64,000 nucleotides of DNA from Polaribacter sp. Q13 (GTDB taxonomy: Bacteria > Bacteroidota > Bacteroidia > Flavobacteriales > Flavobacteriaceae). The stretch covers positions 2,624,001 through 2,688,000 of the forward strand of contig NZ_CP074436.1 in assembly GCF_016858305.2 (NCBI RefSeq), read 5' to 3'. Shown piece after piece: positions 62,000 through 64,000 of this stretch (positions within the stretch are counted from its first letter, which is position 1; the number at the start of each line of letters is the position of its first letter). A program made the position numbers and the translations under genes. Below the pieces are notes generated by a model that saw only the letters and a list, made by a program, of their open reading frames with translations, made no database searches and was not told the origin of the DNA.

Positions 62000-62356
62000 A
62001 TGAATATTTTACAAATCATATTTATTAGTTTAGTAGCAATAATCCACATTTATATTGTCTATTTAGAAATGGTAATTTGGACTTCAAAAAAGGCAATGAA
62101 GGCTTTTGGAATAAAAAACAAAGAGTTAGCAGAAGAAACAAAAGTAATGGCTGCAAACCAAGGTTTATATAACGGTTTTTTAGCTGCAGGATTACTCTGG
62201 TCTATGTTTATGGTAAAAACTGACATGGCAATTTTCTTTTTGTCTTGTGTTGCTATTGCCGGACTTTATGGAGCCTATTCTACAAAAATAATTAGAATAC
62301 TGTACATACAAACCATACCAGCAGCTCTAGGTATTATTTCTATTTTATTATCATAG
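62000..62356 (+). CDS. DUF1304 membrane protein
   Basis: The 118-residue protein has four membrane helices and the DUF1304 pattern HIYIVYLEMVIWTSKKAMKAFG ... NQGLYNGFLAAGLLW. Function unknown. It stands alone between the dodecin terminator and the MscS gene with its own -7 element downstream. Confidence 0.88.
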   Translation: MNILQIIFISLVAIIHIYIVYLEMVIWTSKKAMKAFGIKNKELAEETKVMAANQGLYNGFLAAGLLWSMFMVKTDMAIFFLSCVAIAGLYGAYSTKIIRILYIQTIPAALGIISILLS

Positions 62357-62387
62357 ATAATTCTTTCATAAATACCTAAGAAACCTT

Positions 62388-62395
62388 TATTTTTG
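62388..62395 (+). promoter_or_regulatory. -7 element for the MscS gene
   Basis: TATTTTTG fits TAnnTTTG, 25 bp before the ATG at 62421. Confidence 0.35.
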
Positions 62396-62420
62396 CAGTT
62401 AATTATTATTAAAAATAAAA

Positions 62421-63221
62421 ATGGAAAAATATCTTACAAATTTAAAAGGATTAGTAATTGAATATACCCCTAAAATTTTAGTTGCATTAGCAATTCTAAT
62501 TATTGGTTTAATAGTTATAAAACTAATTGTTAAAGCTTCTAGAAAAGCAATGGAAAAGGGTGGCATAGATGTTACACTTCAAAAGTTTTTAGGAAACTTA
62601 ATTGGTTGGGGACTAAAAATATTATTAATTATAGCTGTTATATCTAAACTAGGTGTAGAAACAACTTCTTTTGCAGCAATTTTAGCAGCGGCAGGTTTGG
62701 CTGTTGGTTTAGCATTACAAGGATCTCTTGCCAACTTTGCAGGTGGCGTTTTAATAATGGTTTTTAAACCTTTTAAACTTGGCGACTTAGTAGAAGCACA
62801 AGGTGAAGTTGGTGTTGTAAAAGAAATTGAAATCTTTACTACAAAACTTACAGGTTTATCTAACAAAGAAATAATAATTCCGAATGGTATTTTATCTAAT
62901 GGAAATATTGTTAATTATTCTACAGAAGGTACAAGACGTGTAGACTTAACCATTGGTGTTTCTTATGATGCTGATATTAAGAAAACAAAAGAAGTATTAA
63001 TGAATGTATTAACTTCTCATCCTAAAATTTTAAAAGATCCAGCTCCTGGAGTTACAGTATCTGAGTTAGCAGATAGTTCTGTTAATTTTGCAGTAAGACC
63101 TTGGTGTAAAACCGCAGATTACTGGACCGTGTATTTCGATGTAACGGAAAATGTAAAATTAGCACTTGATAAAGCAGGAATCGAGATTCCTTACCCTCAC
63201 CAAGTAAACCTTAAAAAGTAG
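62421..63221 (+). CDS. Small-conductance mechanosensitive channel, MscS family
   Basis: The 266-residue protein has three membrane helices and the MscS pore helix with its glycine/alanine pattern (FAAILAAAGLAVGLALQGSLANFAGGVLIMVFKPF), followed by the beta domain (GDLVEAQGEVGVVKEIEIFTT and NKEIIIPNG) and a C-terminal cytoplasmic domain. It opens on membrane tension and protects against osmotic downshock. It converges on tsaB with an 11-bp overlap of the ends. Confidence 0.93.
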   Translation: MEKYLTNLKGLVIEYTPKILVALAILIIGLIVIKLIVKASRKAMEKGGIDVTLQKFLGNLIGWGLKILLIIAVISKLGVETTSFAAILAAAGLAVGLALQGSLANFAGGVLIMVFKPFKLGDLVEAQGEVGVVKEIEIFTTKLTGLSNKEIIIPNGILSNGNIVNYSTEGTRRVDLTIGVSYDADIKKTKEVLMNVLTSHPKILKDPAPGVTVSELADSSVNFAVRPWCKTADYWTVYFDVTENVKLALDKAGIEIPYPHQVNLKK

Positions 63222-63897
63222 GTTTCTTTTTCTTTTCAGGAATAACAACAAAATCTTTTAAATAAAAAGGTTCAAAATAAGCGACATCTTCGATGTCGTT
63301 TTTTTTGTACTTAATAAATGATAATTCTGCCATTTCTTTTGCAGATGGAAAAATAGCATCTACAAACACAGCATTTTTATGGGTAATTACTTCTTTACAC
63401 TTATGAGCTCCATCACCTAAAAAAGTAACGATACCCGCTCCTAAATAATCAGAAAAAGAGTTTTCATCTATTATCTCAGCCTTAATATCTCTAATCTGCT
63501 CATAATTTTCATTAAAAACAGCAGCATATACTTCCATTCTTCTTGCATCTAGCATAGGCACAATAATACCTTTATCAATAGAAATTGCATGAGCCAGAGA
63601 TTCTAAGGTTTTTATAGAAATTAATGGCTTGTCAAAGGCAAAACAAAGTCCTTTTGCGGCAGAAACACCAATTCTTAACCCAGTATAAGAACCCGGACCT
63701 TTACTAACCGCTACAGCGTCTATTTCTTTAGAAGTTAAATTTACTTCTTTTAAAACCTCTAAAATAAAAGGGTGTAAAACTTCTGCATGAGAATAATTAC
63801 CATTATTCAATTCTTTTAATGCGATAACTTTGCCGTCTTTTGCTATGCTTACAGAGCAGTTCTTAGTTGCGGTCTCTAGGTTTAGGATAATTGCCAA
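63211..63897 (-). CDS. tsaB: tRNA threonylcarbamoyladenosine synthesis protein TsaB
   Basis: The 228-residue ASKHA-fold protein is the partner and dimerisation subunit of TsaD in making the t6A37 modification of tRNAs. It begins ILNLETATKNCSVSI, has the KGPGSYTGLRIGVSAAKGL block and a normal length, with the shortened C-terminal half expected of TsaB. Its last 11 bases overlap the MscS gene on the other strand. Confidence 0.93.
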   Translation of the reverse strand: MAIILNLETATKNCSVSIAKDGKVIALKELNNGNYSHAEVLHPFILEVLKEVNLTSKEIDAVAVSKGPGSYTGLRIGVSAAKGLCFAFDKPLISIKTLESLAHAISIDKGIIVPMLDARRMEVYAAVFNENYEQIRDIKAEIIDENSFSDYLGAGIVTFLGDGAHKCKEVITHKNAVFVDAIFPSAKEMAELSFIKYKKNDIEDVAYFEPFYLKDFVVIPEKKKKPTF

Positions 63898-63934
63898 CTT
63901 CTATATTTTTATGCAAATATAAGTTATAGAAAAA

Positions 63935-63960
63935 AGAAAACCTCGCAAATTTGCAAGGCT
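63935..63960 (-). terminator. Hairpin before a minus-strand gene at the right edge
   Basis: CCTCGCAAATTTGCAAGG is nearly a perfect palindrome, and on the minus strand it is followed by TTTTCTTTTTTC. It should end a transcript coming from the right of the window. Confidence 0.55.
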
Positions 63961-63982
63961 TCATTAGTAATCTTTATTTTAT

Positions 63983-64000
63983 TTATTCTAAAATTAGTTC
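63983..64000 (-). CDS. Possible C-terminal end of a gene at the right edge
   Basis: Read leftward, the last bases encode ELILE and a TAA (63983-63985) shortly before the terminator-like hairpin. Five codons are too few to identify a protein, and the frame is only a guess from the terminator position. Confidence 0.3.
   Translation of the reverse strand, partial: ELILE

Noticed and set aside
1..64000. CRISPR arrays, tRNA or rRNA genes, transposases, prophage
   Set aside because: None was recognised on either strand. The repeats seen are short intergenic elements without regular spacers.

Overview
The window looks like a chromosomal segment of a marine member of the Flavobacteriaceae, most like Polaribacter or a close relative. 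The basis is very low GC, intergenic promoters of the Bacteroidetes type (TTG, about 20 bp, TAnnTTTG), no Shine-Dalgarno sequences, the gliding/type IX secretion gene sprA in the order maeB-ruvA-sprA-gcvH-vanZ-tonB, TonB-dependent receptors with carboxypeptidase-regulatory domains, and an ATP-cone fused to NrdB. The genus is an inference. No rRNA, tRNA, CRISPR array, transposase or prophage was seen. Most of the window is housekeeping sequence with small accessory pockets.

Region 1 (1-4.7 kb) is a signalling locus on the minus strand: a 1005-residue periplasmic-propeller histidine kinase, a LytTR response regulator 3 bp downstream, a receiver-only paralog, and the start of a secreted protein at the left edge. 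Two nearly identical sites, each a pair of GTCGTGAA repeats 21 bp apart, lie upstream of the receiver-only gene and of the secreted-protein gene. They look like LytTR operators and define a probable local regulon.

Region 2 (4.8-16 kb) holds holB, a MOSC protein, an enoyl-CoA hydratase, a MATE exporter, a universal stress protein, an AddB-like nuclease, an omega-amidase, an acyl-ACP desaturase with plsC, and a small membrane protein. Several short intergenic repeat families lie here, and one copy has entered the amidase gene in frame.

Region 3 (16-30 kb) has a TonB receptor with a lipoprotein built from four copies of an unnamed repeat, pgi with an M23 peptidase, a DUF3108 protein, tryptophan 2,3-dioxygenase, biotin synthase, and a BtuB-like TonB receptor divergent from a MocR-type regulator. 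That regulator has Gln where the PLP-binding Lys should be.

Region 4 (30-43 kb) carries an orphan umuD, a Bax inhibitor-1 family protein, a DUF2975/XRE pair, tadA, dxs, dgt, a META-domain gene remnant, a Na/Pi cotransporter, an unknown conserved protein beside a probable small RNA, and the nrdB-nrdA operon with its allosteric ATP-cone on NrdB.

Region 5 (43-64 kb) has a cold-shock gene with a TTG start, heme A synthase, moaE and moaD separated by an opposite-strand gene, a DUF5686 outer-membrane protein, the maeB-ruvA-sprA-gcvH-vanZ-tonB block (48.9-60.7 kb), a perfect 52-bp palindrome, a MORN-like protein, a dodecin-like protein, DUF1304, an MscS channel and tsaB.

The most unusual signals are the LytTR operator pair, the degenerate MocR regulator with its operator, the orphan promoter-hairpin-terminator unit at 39.7 kb, the four-repeat lipoprotein, and the repeat inserted in the amidase. 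The NrdB ATP-cone fusion is striking but already described in a flavobacterium.
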